Position numbers and translations under genes: made by a program. The notes beneath the pieces were generated by a model, which saw only the letters and a program-made list of their open reading frames with translations, did no database searches and was not told where the DNA came from. This document shows, piece after piece, positions 36,472 through 45,339 of a DNA stretch of 60,351 nucleotides. This DNA comes from Cryobacterium sp. GTDB lineage: Bacteria; Actinomycetota; Actinomycetes; Actinomycetales; Microbacteriaceae. Location: NCBI RefSeq assembly GCF_025463825.1, contig NZ_JAODBG010000012.1, positions 1-60,351 on the forward strand, read 5' to 3'. The first letter of the stretch is position 1. Each line of letters starts with the position of its first letter.

Positions 36472-36560
36472 TCAGGGCTGTTCTTCCTTCGGGCACATGT
36501 TCCTCGCCGGGCAGGGGGGTTACGCTGGGAAAAACATGAACGTCAAGGAATGGAGTCACA

Positions 36561-36935
36561 ATGCGGGGAAAGCTACTTTTCATCACGGGCGGACTCGTCG
36601 GCTACGTGCTGGGCGCTCGCGCCGGTCGTAAGCGTTACGACCAGATCGCATCCGCTGCCTCTGACCTGTGGAGCCGGCCGCCCGTGCAGCGTCGAGTGAA
36701 CGAGGTGCGCGACTTCGCCCTCGAGCGCGTCGGCGACGTTCCCGGAGCCCTGTTCGAAGCGGGCAAGAAGGTCGTCTCTGCCGTGCAGGACAAGACCGGC
36801 ACGGTCAAGAGCACCGAAGCCGGCAGTGCCACGGCAGCCGGCAAAGCGGCGGCAGCAGCCACCACATCCGCGAAGGCGGCAGCGGCGTCGGCTGACTCTG
36901 CGGCCACGTCTGCCGCCGACGCCGATTCACAGTGA
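36561..36935 (+). CDS. YtxH-like membrane protein with Ala-rich tail
   Basis: 124 residues: one N-terminal membrane segment (KLLFITGGLVGYVLGARAG) followed by RKRYDQI, a helical soluble part, and an Ala/Thr/Ser-rich low-complexity tail of about 35 residues. Similar proteins are annotated as YtxH-like. The ATG follows ATGGAG. It begins a three-gene membrane cassette set inside the heme cluster. Function unknown; perhaps an envelope stress or cell-surface role. Confidence 0.85.
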   Translation: MRGKLLFITGGLVGYVLGARAGRKRYDQIASAASDLWSRPPVQRRVNEVRDFALERVGDVPGALFEAGKKVVSAVQDKTGTVKSTEAGSATAAGKAAAAATTSAKAAAASADSAATSAADADSQ

Positions 36936-36966
36936 CCCCAGAGCCGACCATCCAGGAAGGATGCCA

Positions 36967-37383
36967 GTGAGCACCAGCGGGTACAACCCCAAGAGCAAGC
37001 AGTCACTGCTTACGCTCATCAGTGAACTCCCCGGCCAGATCACCGCCCTGATCAAGGCGGAGATCGACGCCTTCAAGGCCGACATCTCCGGTAAGGCCAA
37101 GAACGTGGGCCTGGGCATCGGCCTGTTCGTCGGTGCCGCGGTGTTCGCGTTCTTCGCCGTCATCGTCTTCATCGCGTTGGCGGTCATCGCGCTCGACCTG
37201 GTGCTGCCGCTCTGGCTGGCGGCACTGATCGTCGCCGTCGTACTGCTCCTCGTCGCGGTGATCCTCGCTTTGATCGGCCTCAACCGGGTCAAGAAGGGCA
37301 CCAAGCACGACCCGGATGGCGTGACCGCCAGCCTTCAGAGGGACGTCGACGCATTCAAGGGAGTTGGCCAGTATGAGCACTGA
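36967..37383 (+). CDS. Phage holin family protein (holin_3_6-like, chromosomal)
   Basis: 138 residues with two adjacent membrane segments (about 45-68 and 72-97) after an amphipathic SLLTLISELPGQITALIKAE helix, the layout of the Actinobacterial holin_3_6 family. The GTG at 36967 is better placed after AGGAAGG than the ATG at 36961. There are no phage genes around, so this is a resident envelope protein, not evidence of a prophage. Its end overlaps the next gene by 11 nt. Confidence 0.88.
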   Translation: MSTSGYNPKSKQSLLTLISELPGQITALIKAEIDAFKADISGKAKNVGLGIGLFVGAAVFAFFAVIVFIALAVIALDLVLPLWLAALIVAVVLLLVAVILALIGLNRVKKGTKHDPDGVTASLQRDVDAFKGVGQYEH

Positions 37384-37651
37384 CGAGACCCAGTCGGAAA
37401 ACCACAGCACCGCCGAACGGCGAGCAGAGGCCGACCGTGCCCGCGCCGCGCTCGCGGGCACCCTGGACGCGATCGAGTACAAGCTCAACGTGCCCAAGCA
37501 GGTCAAGATCAACACCCGCCGCGTCACGCTCGGCCTGCACCGGCTCGGCGACGACAATCCGGCCGCGCTGGCGGGCATCGCGCTCGCCGCGGCGACCGCC
37601 GTCGGCACCTGCGTGTGGTGGGGACTCAAGACCATCCTCGACCGCCGCTGA
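37373..37651 (+). CDS. DUF3618 family protein
   Basis: 92 residues: charged N-terminus, the DUF3618 helix ARAALAGTLDAIEYKLNVPK and one C-terminal membrane segment (ALAGIALAAATAVGTCVWWG). The ATG lies inside the end of the holin-like gene. DUF3618 proteins commonly accompany holin_3_6-like and YtxH-like proteins in Actinobacteria. A strong terminator follows. Confidence 0.88.
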   Translation: MSTDETQSENHSTAERRAEADRARAALAGTLDAIEYKLNVPKQVKINTRRVTLGLHRLGDDNPAALAGIALAAATAVGTCVWWGLKTILDRR

Positions 37652-37682
37652 GCGGATAACGCGATCGATTAGACGTCTTCCA

Positions 37683-37712
37683 GGAGGGTGTCGGCTTCGG
37701 CCGGCACCCTCC
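37683..37712 (+). terminator. Hairpin terminator after the membrane cassette
   Basis: GGAGGGTG-TC-GGC-TTCG-GCC-GG-CACCCTCC, an 11-bp stem with a UUCG tetraloop and only TT after it. It closes the YtxH/holin/DUF3618 cassette and separates it from chdC. Confidence 0.75.
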
Positions 37713-37831
37713 TTCGGGTCTGCGGCCGCTCGCCGTTCGGTGACCCGACCGCTGGTTGGCATCCGAGCGGCATCCCGGCGCTCGGTGGTCTACTTTTGGC
37801 TCTCCGGGCAAAGCGGTAGAGACTAGTAGAC

Positions 37832-38596
37832 ATGACTCACCCGGCTGCCGGAGAGGCAGTAGACATGACCGTGCCCACCCCCGATTCACACCCCTCGTCA
37901 GAGGCTGGATCTCCCGAGGCTTCCCCCTCCGGATTCACCCTCTTCACTGTGCTGCGCAAGGACCCGGCCAACCCCGACGACCTCGACGGCCGGGACGTGC
38001 CGCGGTTCGTGGACGAGCTTGACGACATCGTCGCCCTCGTCGAAGCCGAGGGCGTCACCCTGCGCGGGATCTACGACGTCTCCGGCCTCCGCGCCGACTC
38101 CGACGTGATGTTGTGGACGCACGCCGACGAAGCGCAGACCCTGCAGTGGGCCAACCGCGAACTGCGCCGCAGTCGCCTGCTCAAGAGCCTGCTGCCGACG
38201 TGGAACGCCATGGGTGTGCACCGGGACGCCGAGTTCAACAAGAGCCACGTCCCCGGCTTCCTTCGCGGTGTCGAGCCCAAGTCCTGGCTCACCGTTTACC
38301 CGTTCGTGCGCAGCTACGAGTGGTACCTGCTGCCAGAGGCCGAACGCAGCAAGATGCTCGCCGACCACGGCCGCAAGGGTGCCGCGTTCCGCGGCGCCAT
38401 CGCCAACACGGTCTCCTCGTTCGCCCTCGGCGACTACGAATGGCTGCTGCCGATCGAGTCCGACGAACTCACCGAGCTCGTCGACCTGATGCGCGAACTC
38501 CGCGCCACCGAGGCCCGCCGCCACGTGCGCGAAGAGGTGCCCTTCTACACCGGCCGCCGAATCACTACCGCTGAACTGGTGGAGGTCCTGCAGTAA
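37832..38596 (+). CDS. chdC: Coproheme decarboxylase (ChdC/HemQ)
   Basis: 254 residues, chlorite dismutase-like fold. It turns Fe-coproporphyrin III into heme b by two oxidative decarboxylations. Visible: FTLFTVLRKDP, the KSWLTVYPFVRSYEWYLLP segment carrying the catalytic Tyr, and the GAAFRGAIANTVSSFALGD region with ADHGRKG. Start uncertain: ATG 37832, or ATG 37865, which has the better GGAGAGG site. The stop overlaps the cpfC start by 1 nt. Confidence 0.95.
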   Translation: MTHPAAGEAVDMTVPTPDSHPSSEAGSPEASPSGFTLFTVLRKDPANPDDLDGRDVPRFVDELDDIVALVEAEGVTLRGIYDVSGLRADSDVMLWTHADEAQTLQWANRELRRSRLLKSLLPTWNAMGVHRDAEFNKSHVPGFLRGVEPKSWLTVYPFVRSYEWYLLPEAERSKMLADHGRKGAAFRGAIANTVSSFALGDYEWLLPIESDELTELVDLMRELRATEARRHVREEVPFYTGRRITTAELVEVLQ

Positions 38597-39690
38597 TGAC
38601 CGACTACGACGCCATCCTGCTCGCTGGTTTCGGCGGGCCAGAGGGCCAGGACGACGTGATCCCGTTCCTGCGTAACGTCACGCGCGGCCGCGGCATCCCC
38701 GAGGAACGGCTCGAAGAGGTCGCGGTGCACTATCGCCACTTCGGCGGCATCAGCCCGATCAACAACCAGAACCGCATCTTGCGCGCCGCCCTGCAGGCCG
38801 AGCTCGACCGTCGCGGCATCGACCTCCCGGTGCTCTGGGGCAACCGCAACTGGGCTCCCTACCTGCCGGACACCATCGCCGAGGCGCACACCGCCGGCCA
38901 GGATCGACTGCTCGCCATCGCGACCAGCGCCTACAGTTCCTACTCCGGCTGCCGTCAGTACCGCGAGGACTTCGCCGCGGCGCTGGAGAGCACCGGGCTC
39001 ACCGGCACCGTGCAGATCGACAAGGTCCGCCAGTTCTTCGATCACCCCGGCTTCGTCACCCCGTTCATCGCCGGGGTGCGCCAGGGCCTGGCCGATGTCG
39101 TTGCGGCGAACCCCGGCATCAACCTCGCCACCGAGGTCGAGGTGCTGTTCTCCACGCACTCGATCCCGTCCACGGATGCCGCCAAGAGCGGCCCCGCCGA
39201 GCGCGGCTTCGGGGAGGGTGGCGCCTACGCCGCCCAGCACCTCGCCGTCGCCGACGTGGTCATGCGGGGCCTCGAGTCGCCGTGGCAGCTGGTCTACCAG
39301 TCCCGCAGCGGGCCGCCCAGCATGCCGTGGCTGGAGCCCGACATCAACGACGCCATCGCGCTGCTGCCCGCCCGCGGCATTCGCGCCGTGGTCATCGTGC
39401 CGCTCGGCTTCGTCAGCGACCATATGGAGGTGATGTGGGACCTCGACAATGAGGCCACCGAAACCGCGAAGGAACACGGCCTGTTCTCGGTGCGCGTGCC
39501 CACCCCCGGCGCCGACCCGGTCTACGTTTCCGGGCTCATCGACCTTGTCGAGGAGCGCCTGAACGACGTCCCCGCCGACGAGCGGCCCGCGCTGACCGAC
39601 CTCGGTCCCTGGTACGACATCTGCCGGCCGGGTTGCTGCGAGAACGTGCGCCTCGGCTTCAAGCCGGCGGTCGCCGGAGTGGCGCCGTGA
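38596..39690 (+). CDS. cpfC: Coproporphyrin III ferrochelatase
   Basis: 364 residues. It inserts Fe2+ into coproporphyrin III in the route that ends with ChdC. Actinobacterial ferrochelatases carry a [2Fe-2S] cluster, and the likely ligands are here: Cys119 in SSYSGCRQY and Cys343, Cys347 and Cys348 in the C-terminal CRPGCC. FSTHSIP holds the catalytic His. Start ATG overlaps chdC by 1 nt; the stop overlaps hemC by 4 nt. Confidence 0.95.
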   Translation: MTDYDAILLAGFGGPEGQDDVIPFLRNVTRGRGIPEERLEEVAVHYRHFGGISPINNQNRILRAALQAELDRRGIDLPVLWGNRNWAPYLPDTIAEAHTAGQDRLLAIATSAYSSYSGCRQYREDFAAALESTGLTGTVQIDKVRQFFDHPGFVTPFIAGVRQGLADVVAANPGINLATEVEVLFSTHSIPSTDAAKSGPAERGFGEGGAYAAQHLAVADVVMRGLESPWQLVYQSRSGPPSMPWLEPDINDAIALLPARGIRAVVIVPLGFVSDHMEVMWDLDNEATETAKEHGLFSVRVPTPGADPVYVSGLIDLVEERLNDVPADERPALTDLGPWYDICRPGCCENVRLGFKPAVAGVAP

Positions 39691-40640
39691 GCGTCATCCG
39701 CGTCGGCACCCGGGGCAGCGACCTCGCGATGGCCCAGACCACCACGGTCGCCAACCGCATCCAGGCGGCGATCGGCGGCGAGGTCGAGATCATCCCGATC
39801 ACCACGCACGGTGACGTGTCCCGCGAATCCCTCTCCAGCCTGGGCGGCACCGGCGTCTTCGCCAGCGCGCTCCGGGAGGCACTGCTCAACGACGAGTGCG
39901 ATGTCGTGGTGCACTCGTTCAAGGACCTGCCGACGGATGTCTTCCCGGGCCTGGCCATCGGCGCCACGCCCAAGCGTGCCGACGCCAGGGACGTGCTCTG
40001 CGCCCGCGCCGGCTTCACCCTGGCCACCCTGCCGGAGGGCGCCAAGGTCGGCACCGGTTCGCCCCGCCGGGCCGCCCAGTTGCGCCAGTTGCGCCCGGAC
40101 CTCGCCGTGGTCGACATCCGCGGCAACGTCGGCACCAGGCTCTCCCTGGTCGCCGATGGGACGCTGGACGCCGTCGTGCTCGCCGCCGCCGGCCTCGGCC
40201 GGCTGGGCCTGCTCGAGAACATGGCCACCGACTACCTCGAACTCTCCGACTGGCCCACCGCGCCCGGCCAGGGCGCCCTGGCGATCGAGGTGCGGGATGG
40301 CAAGCCCGACCGGCTGCTCGCCAAGGCCCTCGCCGTGCTCAACCACGCCACCACCCAGGCCACCGTGGCCGCCGAGCGCCACGTGCTCGCCCGGCTCGAA
40401 GCGGGGTGCGCCGCGCCGATCGGGGCGACCGCCGTGATCGACGACGGTCTGCTCTTCCTCACTGCCACCGTGTACAGCCCCGACGGCACCCGCCGGATCA
40501 CGGCTTCGCACGCTGCTACCCCCGGGTCGCACTCGATTGCCGACCTGCAGGATGCCGCTTTCGACGTCGCCGAGCGCGCCGCGAAGGAGCTCCTCGCCGG
40601 TGGTGCCGCCGAGTTCGCCCCGCTGAAGGTGACCTCATGA
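39687..40640 (+). CDS. hemC: Porphobilinogen deaminase (hydroxymethylbilane synthase)
   Basis: 317 residues with GTG start overlapping cpfC (GTGA). It polymerises four porphobilinogens. VGTRGSDLAMAQT, VVHSFKDLPT, and the dipyrromethane-carrying Cys241 in LEAGCAAPIGA are all present. The longer frame from 39633 would overlap cpfC without a ribosome site. Overlaps hemD by 4 nt. Confidence 0.96.
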   Translation: MSVIRVGTRGSDLAMAQTTTVANRIQAAIGGEVEIIPITTHGDVSRESLSSLGGTGVFASALREALLNDECDVVVHSFKDLPTDVFPGLAIGATPKRADARDVLCARAGFTLATLPEGAKVGTGSPRRAAQLRQLRPDLAVVDIRGNVGTRLSLVADGTLDAVVLAAAGLGRLGLLENMATDYLELSDWPTAPGQGALAIEVRDGKPDRLLAKALAVLNHATTQATVAAERHVLARLEAGCAAPIGATAVIDDGLLFLTATVYSPDGTRRITASHAATPGSHSIADLQDAAFDVAERAAKELLAGGAAEFAPLKVTS

Positions 40641-41413
40641 GCCACAATCCCGACAAGCCCCTCGCCGGTTGGCGCGTTCTCGTGCCGCGCGGCGGTCCCT
40701 GGGGTGACCAGGTCGCCGCCAACCTGCGCACCCGCGGTGCGCTGCCGATCGTCGCGCCGATGATCAATTTCGCGCCCACCGACGACGCCCCCGCACTCGA
40801 GGCGGCCCTGGCCAGGCTCGCCGCCGGCGACTTCGACTGGATGACCGTGACCAGCGCCACCACCGTCGACGTGCTGTCGTCGCACCGCGCCGTCGTGGCC
40901 CCGGGCACTCGCATCGCCGCAGTCGGGGAGACCACCGCTGCGGCGCTCATCGCCGCCGGCTACCACGTCGACCTGGTGCCGTCGGACGACAACTCGGCCA
41001 AGGGCCTGCTCTCGGAGTGGGAAGCGGCCACCCAGGGCGTCATCCCCCTACGCGTGCTCACCCTGCGCTCCGAGATCGCCAAGCCGCTGCTTTCCGAGGG
41101 CCTGCGCCGGATCGGCCACGATGTGGAGTCCGTCGTCGCCTACCGCACCGTCGGGGTTCCGGTTGCCGATCGCGTCGTCGCTGACGTCAAGGCGGGCCGG
41201 GTGCATGCCGTGCTCGTCACCAGCGGCAGCGTCGCCCAGCAGGTGCAGGACCAGCTCGGCCCGATTCCACGGACCACGCTGATCGCCTGCATCGGCCCGC
41301 GCACGGCGAAGGACGCATCCGTTCTGGGCCTGCACGTGGACGTGGTCGCCGACTCGCCCAGCGCCGAGGCCCTCATCGAGGCCCTCGTGGGCCTCGCCCC
41401 CCGGGACCTGTAG
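40637..41413 (+). CDS. hemD: Uroporphyrinogen-III synthase
   Basis: 258 residues, two-domain HemD: GWRVLVPRGGPWGDQVAANL, then DWMTVTSATTVDVL, and HAVLVTSGSVAQQV. The family is poorly conserved, but position directly after hemC with an ATGA overlap makes the call safe. It closes and inverts ring D. Followed by a convergent metallo-hydrolase gene after a GC-rich inverted repeat (CGCGCCGG / CCGGCGCG). Confidence 0.94.
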   Translation: MSHNPDKPLAGWRVLVPRGGPWGDQVAANLRTRGALPIVAPMINFAPTDDAPALEAALARLAAGDFDWMTVTSATTVDVLSSHRAVVAPGTRIAAVGETTAAALIAAGYHVDLVPSDDNSAKGLLSEWEAATQGVIPLRVLTLRSEIAKPLLSEGLRRIGHDVESVVAYRTVGVPVADRVVADVKAGRVHAVLVTSGSVAQQVQDQLGPIPRTTLIACIGPRTAKDASVLGLHVDVVADSPSAEALIEALVGLAPRDL

Positions 41414-41467
41414 CGCGCCGGTTCCCCTGTCCGGTCCGCCGCCGCGATCCGACGGCGCGCCGGCGCG

Positions 41468-42190
41468 TTATCGCGCGTCCCGCGCCGCCTTCTCGACCGC
41501 GACGACCGCGGCCTGGACGCCGCCGTTGTACGGCGCGCCATGGCCGGGCAGCACCCACGTCGCCCCGGTGGCGACGAGGGCTCGGAGCGAGGCGATCGCC
41601 CGCTCAGGTTCGTCGGTGAACGGCGCCGGTTGGGGGCCGTCGACGCCGGTGAGAACGTGCCGGGTGGTGAGGCCGTCCCCCACGAACACGGCGTCGGCGA
41701 CGGGAACGTAGATCGCGATGCTGCCCGCGGAGTGACCGGGCAGCCCGATGATCTGCGGTGTGCCCGGCAGGTCGAGGGTCTCGCCGTCGTGCGCCTCGAG
41801 GACCTCGGTGAGATGCGTGGTGCGCAGGCCGCCCTTCCGGAGCGTGTACACGGCGAACTTCAGCACGGCGACCGGTTTCATCGTCTGCTTCGCGGTCGCG
41901 GGCTTCGCGCCGCCCTTCGCCCGGTCGGCATCGCCGGGGTGCACGTAGACCGGCACGCCGTGGTCACGCCGCAGGCGCTCCGCGAAACCGAGGTGATCGG
42001 AGTCACCGTGGGTGAGGATCAGTCCCTTGACGTCTGACAGCGTGCGGCCCATTGTGGTGAGCTCGGCGAGCAGCTCTTTCCAATGACCGGCCAGCCCGGC
42101 ATCGATGATGGTCACCCCCTCCGGGGTGTCGACGAGGTAGACGGCGACGATGTCGTTGCCGATGCGATGAACAGCGGAGGTTAGTTTCAT
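41468..42190 (-). CDS. MBL-fold metallo-hydrolase
   Basis: 240 residues, metallo-beta-lactamase fold: LILTHGDSDHLG (61-67), the metal motif with Asp in place of the second His, a variant common in YflN-like proteins, then GLPGHSAGSIAIY and VFVGDGL. Substrate unknown; lactones, thioesters or glyoxylase-type substrates are possible. No ribosome site; the ATG at 42190 lies inside a 27-bp palindrome shared with the divergent TetR gene, so TetR control is very likely. Confidence 0.92.
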   Translation of the reverse strand: MKLTSAVHRIGNDIVAVYLVDTPEGVTIIDAGLAGHWKELLAELTTMGRTLSDVKGLILTHGDSDHLGFAERLRRDHGVPVYVHPGDADRAKGGAKPATAKQTMKPVAVLKFAVYTLRKGGLRTTHLTEVLEAHDGETLDLPGTPQIIGLPGHSAGSIAIYVPVADAVFVGDGLTTRHVLTGVDGPQPAPFTDEPERAIASLRALVATGATWVLPGHGAPYNGGVQAAVVAVEKAARDAR

Positions 42191-42215
42191 GATGGCTATG
42201 CTACATAGCCATCAT
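42189..42215. promoter_or_regulatory. TetR operator, perfect 27-bp palindrome
   Basis: ATGATGGCTATG-CTA-CATAGCCATCAT: two perfect 12-nt arms around 3 nt. It lies between the divergent MBL and TetR genes and covers the MBL start codon and its -10 region (minus strand: TTGACG at 42222-42227, TAGCAT at 42198-42203, 7 nt before ATG). On the plus strand TATACT (42232-42237) ends 6 nt before the TetR ATG. A half-site-like GGCTATC-N4-ATAGCT follows at 42217-42232. Confidence 0.8.
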
Positions 42216-42243
42216 GGCTATCGTCAATAGCTATACTGGCGAC

Positions 42244-42822
42244 ATGCCCACACCAGACCGGACTTCCCTCGACGCCATCGTGCTCGCCGCGCGCGACCTG
42301 CTGGAGCAGGACGGACTCGCCGGGCTCACCATGCACGCCGTCGCCCAGCGGGTCGGCGTGCGCACGCCCTCGCTCTACAAGCGAGTGCAGAGTCGCGACT
42401 CGCTGATCCAGTTGGTGGCGGAGGCGACGCTGACCGAGCTGGCCGGGCGGATGACCACCGGCGCGAATCCGGTGCGGCTCGCGAACATCCTCCGTGCATT
42501 CGGCCATGAGCGGCCTGCCGCCTTCCAGCTGGTCATGACGCCGGGGGCCGGCACGCCGGTCGCCGACCGGGCTGTCGCGGCCGCGGCGAGTGAAGCCATC
42601 CTGCGCGCAGCCGGGGACCTCGCGGGTGCCGACCATGCCCTCGAGGCCGCCCGCACCCTGACCGCGTGGGCCACTGGCTTCATCAGTATGGAACTGAACG
42701 GCACCTTTCAGCTGGGCGGTGATGTCGACCGGGCCTGGGACTTCGGCGTGACGCGAATCGTCGACGCGATCACGGCGGTCCGGCCGAGCGGGCGTGGCCA
42801 CTCCGGGGTACCTCAGGCGTAG
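42244..42822 (+). CDS. TetR-family transcriptional regulator
   Basis: 192 residues: N-terminal helix-turn-helix (LAGLTMHAVAQRVGVRTPSL then YKRVQSRDSL) and a TetR C-terminal domain of the type with a WATGFISMEL helix. The ATG at 42244 is supported by TATACT ending 6 nt before it (leaderless); the frame to 42214 would run through the operator. It probably represses itself and the divergent MBL-fold hydrolase. Inducer unknown. Confidence 0.92.
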   Translation: MPTPDRTSLDAIVLAARDLLEQDGLAGLTMHAVAQRVGVRTPSLYKRVQSRDSLIQLVAEATLTELAGRMTTGANPVRLANILRAFGHERPAAFQLVMTPGAGTPVADRAVAAAASEAILRAAGDLAGADHALEAARTLTAWATGFISMELNGTFQLGGDVDRAWDFGVTRIVDAITAVRPSGRGHSGVPQA

Positions 42823-42862
42823 TCCGGTGCACTGACCCGGAGCCGCACTCAGGCAGGAGGCC

Positions 42863-42868
42863 TAGGCT
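42863..42868 (+). promoter_or_regulatory. -10 box of a probable leaderless hemB-hemL mRNA
   Basis: TAGGCT ends 6 nt before GTG 42875; no ribosome site. hemB-hemL therefore has its own promoter, apart from chdC-hemD. Confidence 0.55.
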
Positions 42869-42874
42869 GGTCGG

Positions 42875-43861
42875 GTGATAAACCCCGTCATCCGCCCGCG
42901 ACGACTGCGCAGCACCCCCGCATTGCGTCGCCTGGCCAGCGAAACCCGTGTCCACCCCGCCGAGCTCGTCCTGCCGCTGTTCGTACGCGAAGGGAACGAT
43001 TCCACCCCGATCTCCTCGATGCCCGGCATCGTGCAGCACAGCATCGACGGGGCCCGTCGCGCGGTGACCGAGGCCGCCGCCGCCGGCATCGGCGGGGTGA
43101 TGCTCTTCGGCGTGCCCGAGGTGCGTGACGCCACCGGCACCGGCGCGACCGACCCGGACGGCATCCTGAATGCCGCCACCCGCGCCGTCGTGGCCGAGGT
43201 GGGCGACGCTCTCGTTGTGCAGACCGACCTGTGCCTGGACGAGTTCACCGACCACGGCCACTGCGGTGTGCTCGCCGCCGACGGCTCCGTCGACAACGAC
43301 GCCACCCTGCTGCGCTACAACGACATGGCTCTCGCCCAGGCCGAGGCCGGCTCGGCGCTGCTCGGCCTCTCCGGCATGATGGACGGTCAAGTCGCCTCCG
43401 TGCGCGCCACCCTCGACGCAGCCGGCTACGCCGACACCGCCGTCCTCGCCTACTCGGCCAAGTACGCCTCCGCCTACTACGGCCCGTTCCGCGAGGCCGT
43501 GCAGTCCACCCTCGTCGGCGACCGCCGCACCTACCAGCTCGACCCCGCCAACCGCCGCGAGGGCGTGCGCGAGGCCCGCATCGACATCGCCGAGGGCGCC
43601 GACGTCGTCATGGTGAAGCCCGCGGGAAGTTACCTCGACGTGCTCGCCGCCGTTGCCGCCGAGAGCGAGGTGCCCGTCTGGGCGTACCAGGTCTCCGGCG
43701 AGTACGCCATGATCGAGGCCGCCGCCGCGCAGGGCTGGATCGACCGCCGCCGCGCCATCGAGGAGTCGGTGCTCAGCATCCGCCGCGCCGGTGCCGACGC
43801 CATTCTCACCTACTGGGCGGTCGAACTCGCCGCCTGGCTGACCGAAACGGATGCCCGATGA
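42875..43861 (+). CDS. hemB: Porphobilinogen synthase
   Basis: 328 residues. It condenses two 5-aminolevulinates. The two active-site lysines are visible in [16 protein letters not shown] and [11 protein letters not shown]. The metal loop is [14 protein letters not shown]: two of the three zinc Cys remain and the middle one is Asp, an intermediate between zinc- and magnesium-type enzymes. GTG start at 42875 with a leaderless-type promoter. The stop overlaps hemL by 4 nt. Confidence 0.96.
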   Translation: MINPVIRPRRLRSTPALRRLASETRVHPAELVLPLFVREGNDSTPISSMPGIVQHSIDGARRAVTEAAAAGIGGVMLFGVPEVRDATGTGATDPDGILNAATRAVVAEVGDALVVQTDLCLDEFTDHGHCGVLAADGSVDNDATLLRYNDMALAQAEAGSALLGLSGMMDGQVASVRATLDAAGYADTAVLAYSAKYASAYYGPFREAVQSTLVGDRRTYQLDPANRREGVREARIDIAEGADVVMVKPAGSYLDVLAAVAAESEVPVWAYQVSGEYAMIEAAAAQGWIDRRRAIEESVLSIRRAGADAILTYWAVELAAWLTETDAR

Positions 43862-45189
43862 CCGCCGGCACACACAACGACGACCTGTTCGCCCGCGCCC
43901 AGCTGTCCATCCCCGGCGGCGTCAACTCGCCGGTGCGCGCCTTCCGCTCGGTCGGCGGCACGCCGCTGTTCCTGGTGAAGGCCGCCGGCGCCTACGTCAC
44001 CGATTCCGACGGCCGCGACTACGTCGACCTGGTCAGCTCCTGGGGGCCCGCGATCCTCGGTCACGCGCATCCCGCCGTCGTCGCCGCCGTGCAGGAGGCG
44101 GCCGCGCTCGGGCTGTCCTTCGGCGCCTCCACCCCCGGTGAGACCCAGCTGGCCGAGCTGGTCAAGGGCAGGGTGGGCGCGATCGAGAAGCTCCGCCTGG
44201 TCTCCACCGGCACCGAGGCCACCATGACCGCCATCCGCCTCGCCCGCGGGTTCACCCAGCGCGACCTGCTGATCAAGTTCGCCGGCCACTACCACGGTCA
44301 CTCGGACGGCCTCCTGGCCGAGGCCGGAAGCGGCCTGGCCACGCTCGCGCTCCCCGGCTCGGCGGGCGTCACCGCCGCCACCGCAGCGCAGACCCTGGTG
44401 CTGCCCTATAACGACCTCGACGCCGTGCGCACCGCGTTCGAGGCGTACCCCGGGCAGATCGCCGCGGTGATCACCGAGGCCGCCGCCGCCAACATGGGTG
44501 TCGTCGCGCCGGATGCCGGCCTCAACGCCGCCCTCTCTGACCTTGCGCACGAGTACGGTGCGCTGCTCATCGTCGACGAGGTCCTCACCGGCTTCCGGGT
44601 GCACCCGGGCGGCTATTGGGCCCTCCAGGCCGAGGACGGCGAGACGTACACCCCCGACCTGTTCACGTACGGCAAGGTCATCGGCGGCGGCCTGCCGGTC
44701 GCCGCGCTCGGTGGCCGGGCCGACGTGATGGACTTCCTTGCACCGGCCGGCCCGGTCTACCAGGCCGGAACGCTCTCGGGCAACCCGGTGGCCGTGGCCG
44801 CCGGCATCGCCACCCTCACCGCGGCCGACAGCCAGGTGTACACCCGCCTCGACGAGACGGCCGAGCTGCTCGCCGACGCCGTCTCGAGCGCCCTCTTCGC
44901 GGAGGGGGTCGCGCACAGCGTGCAGCACGCCGGCAACCTGTTCAGTTTCGTCTTCGGCCAGGAGGCGGCGATCACCCCGCCGCGCAACTACGCCGAGGTG
45001 CAGCGCCAGGAGGCCTTCCGGTACGGGCCGTTCTTCCACTCGATGCTCGCCAGCGGCGTCTCACTGCCGCCGTCGGTCTTCGAGGCCTGGTTCGTCTCCG
45101 CCGCACACGACGGTGACTCGATCGGCCGCATCCTTGAGGCCCTGCCGGCCGCGGCGAAGGCCGCCGCCGAAGCCAGCCCGGCGGTCTGA
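43858..45189 (+). CDS. hemL: Glutamate-1-semialdehyde 2,1-aminomutase
   Basis: 443 residues, PLP-dependent class III aminotransferase that makes 5-aminolevulinate from the HemA product. N-terminal [18 protein letters not shown] is the GSA-AM hallmark; the PLP lysine is about residue 273 in [14 protein letters not shown] overlaps the hemB stop. A 70-nt palindrome follows the stop. Confidence 0.96.
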   Translation: MTAGTHNDDLFARAQLSIPGGVNSPVRAFRSVGGTPLFLVKAAGAYVTDSDGRDYVDLVSSWGPAILGHAHPAVVAAVQEAAALGLSFGASTPGETQLAELVKGRVGAIEKLRLVSTGTEATMTAIRLARGFTQRDLLIKFAGHYHGHSDGLLAEAGSGLATLALPGSAGVTAATAAQTLVLPYNDLDAVRTAFEAYPGQIAAVITEAAAANMGVVAPDAGLNAALSDLAHEYGALLIVDEVLTGFRVHPGGYWALQAEDGETYTPDLFTYGKVIGGGLPVAALGGRADVMDFLAPAGPVYQAGTLSGNPVAVAAGIATLTAADSQVYTRLDETAELLADAVSSALFAEGVAHSVQHAGNLFSFVFGQEAAITPPRNYAEVQRQEAFRYGPFFHSMLASGVSLPPSVFEAWFVSAAHDGDSIGRILEALPAAAKAAAEASPAV

Positions 45190-45206
45190 CCCGCGGCTCA
45201 CCCGCG

Positions 45207-45276
45207 CCAACTGTTGCCCAACCGGACAATTGCGCCCGGCGCACCGGGCGCAATTGTCCGCACGGGCAACGGTTGG
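45207..45276. repeat. 70-nt palindromic repeat, family 1, copy 2
   Basis: Two 33-nt arms around a 4-nt loop (CGCA, 45240-45243). Arms contain CCAACTGTTGCCC, CGGACAATTGCGCCCGG and nearly perfect complements. Same words, same 33-4-33 layout as 8354-8423. Starts 17 nt after the hemL stop. Confidence 0.88.
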
Positions 45277-45339
45277 GTGGCCTGAGTTGGGGCCTTGTGG
45301 GGAACCGACAGGGGGATTTCCAGCCGGACCGGGCAGACT

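Noticed and set aside
36967..37383. Prophage indicated by a holin
   Set aside because: The holin_3_6 family is chromosomal in Actinobacteria and no phage structural, lysis or integrase gene is near.
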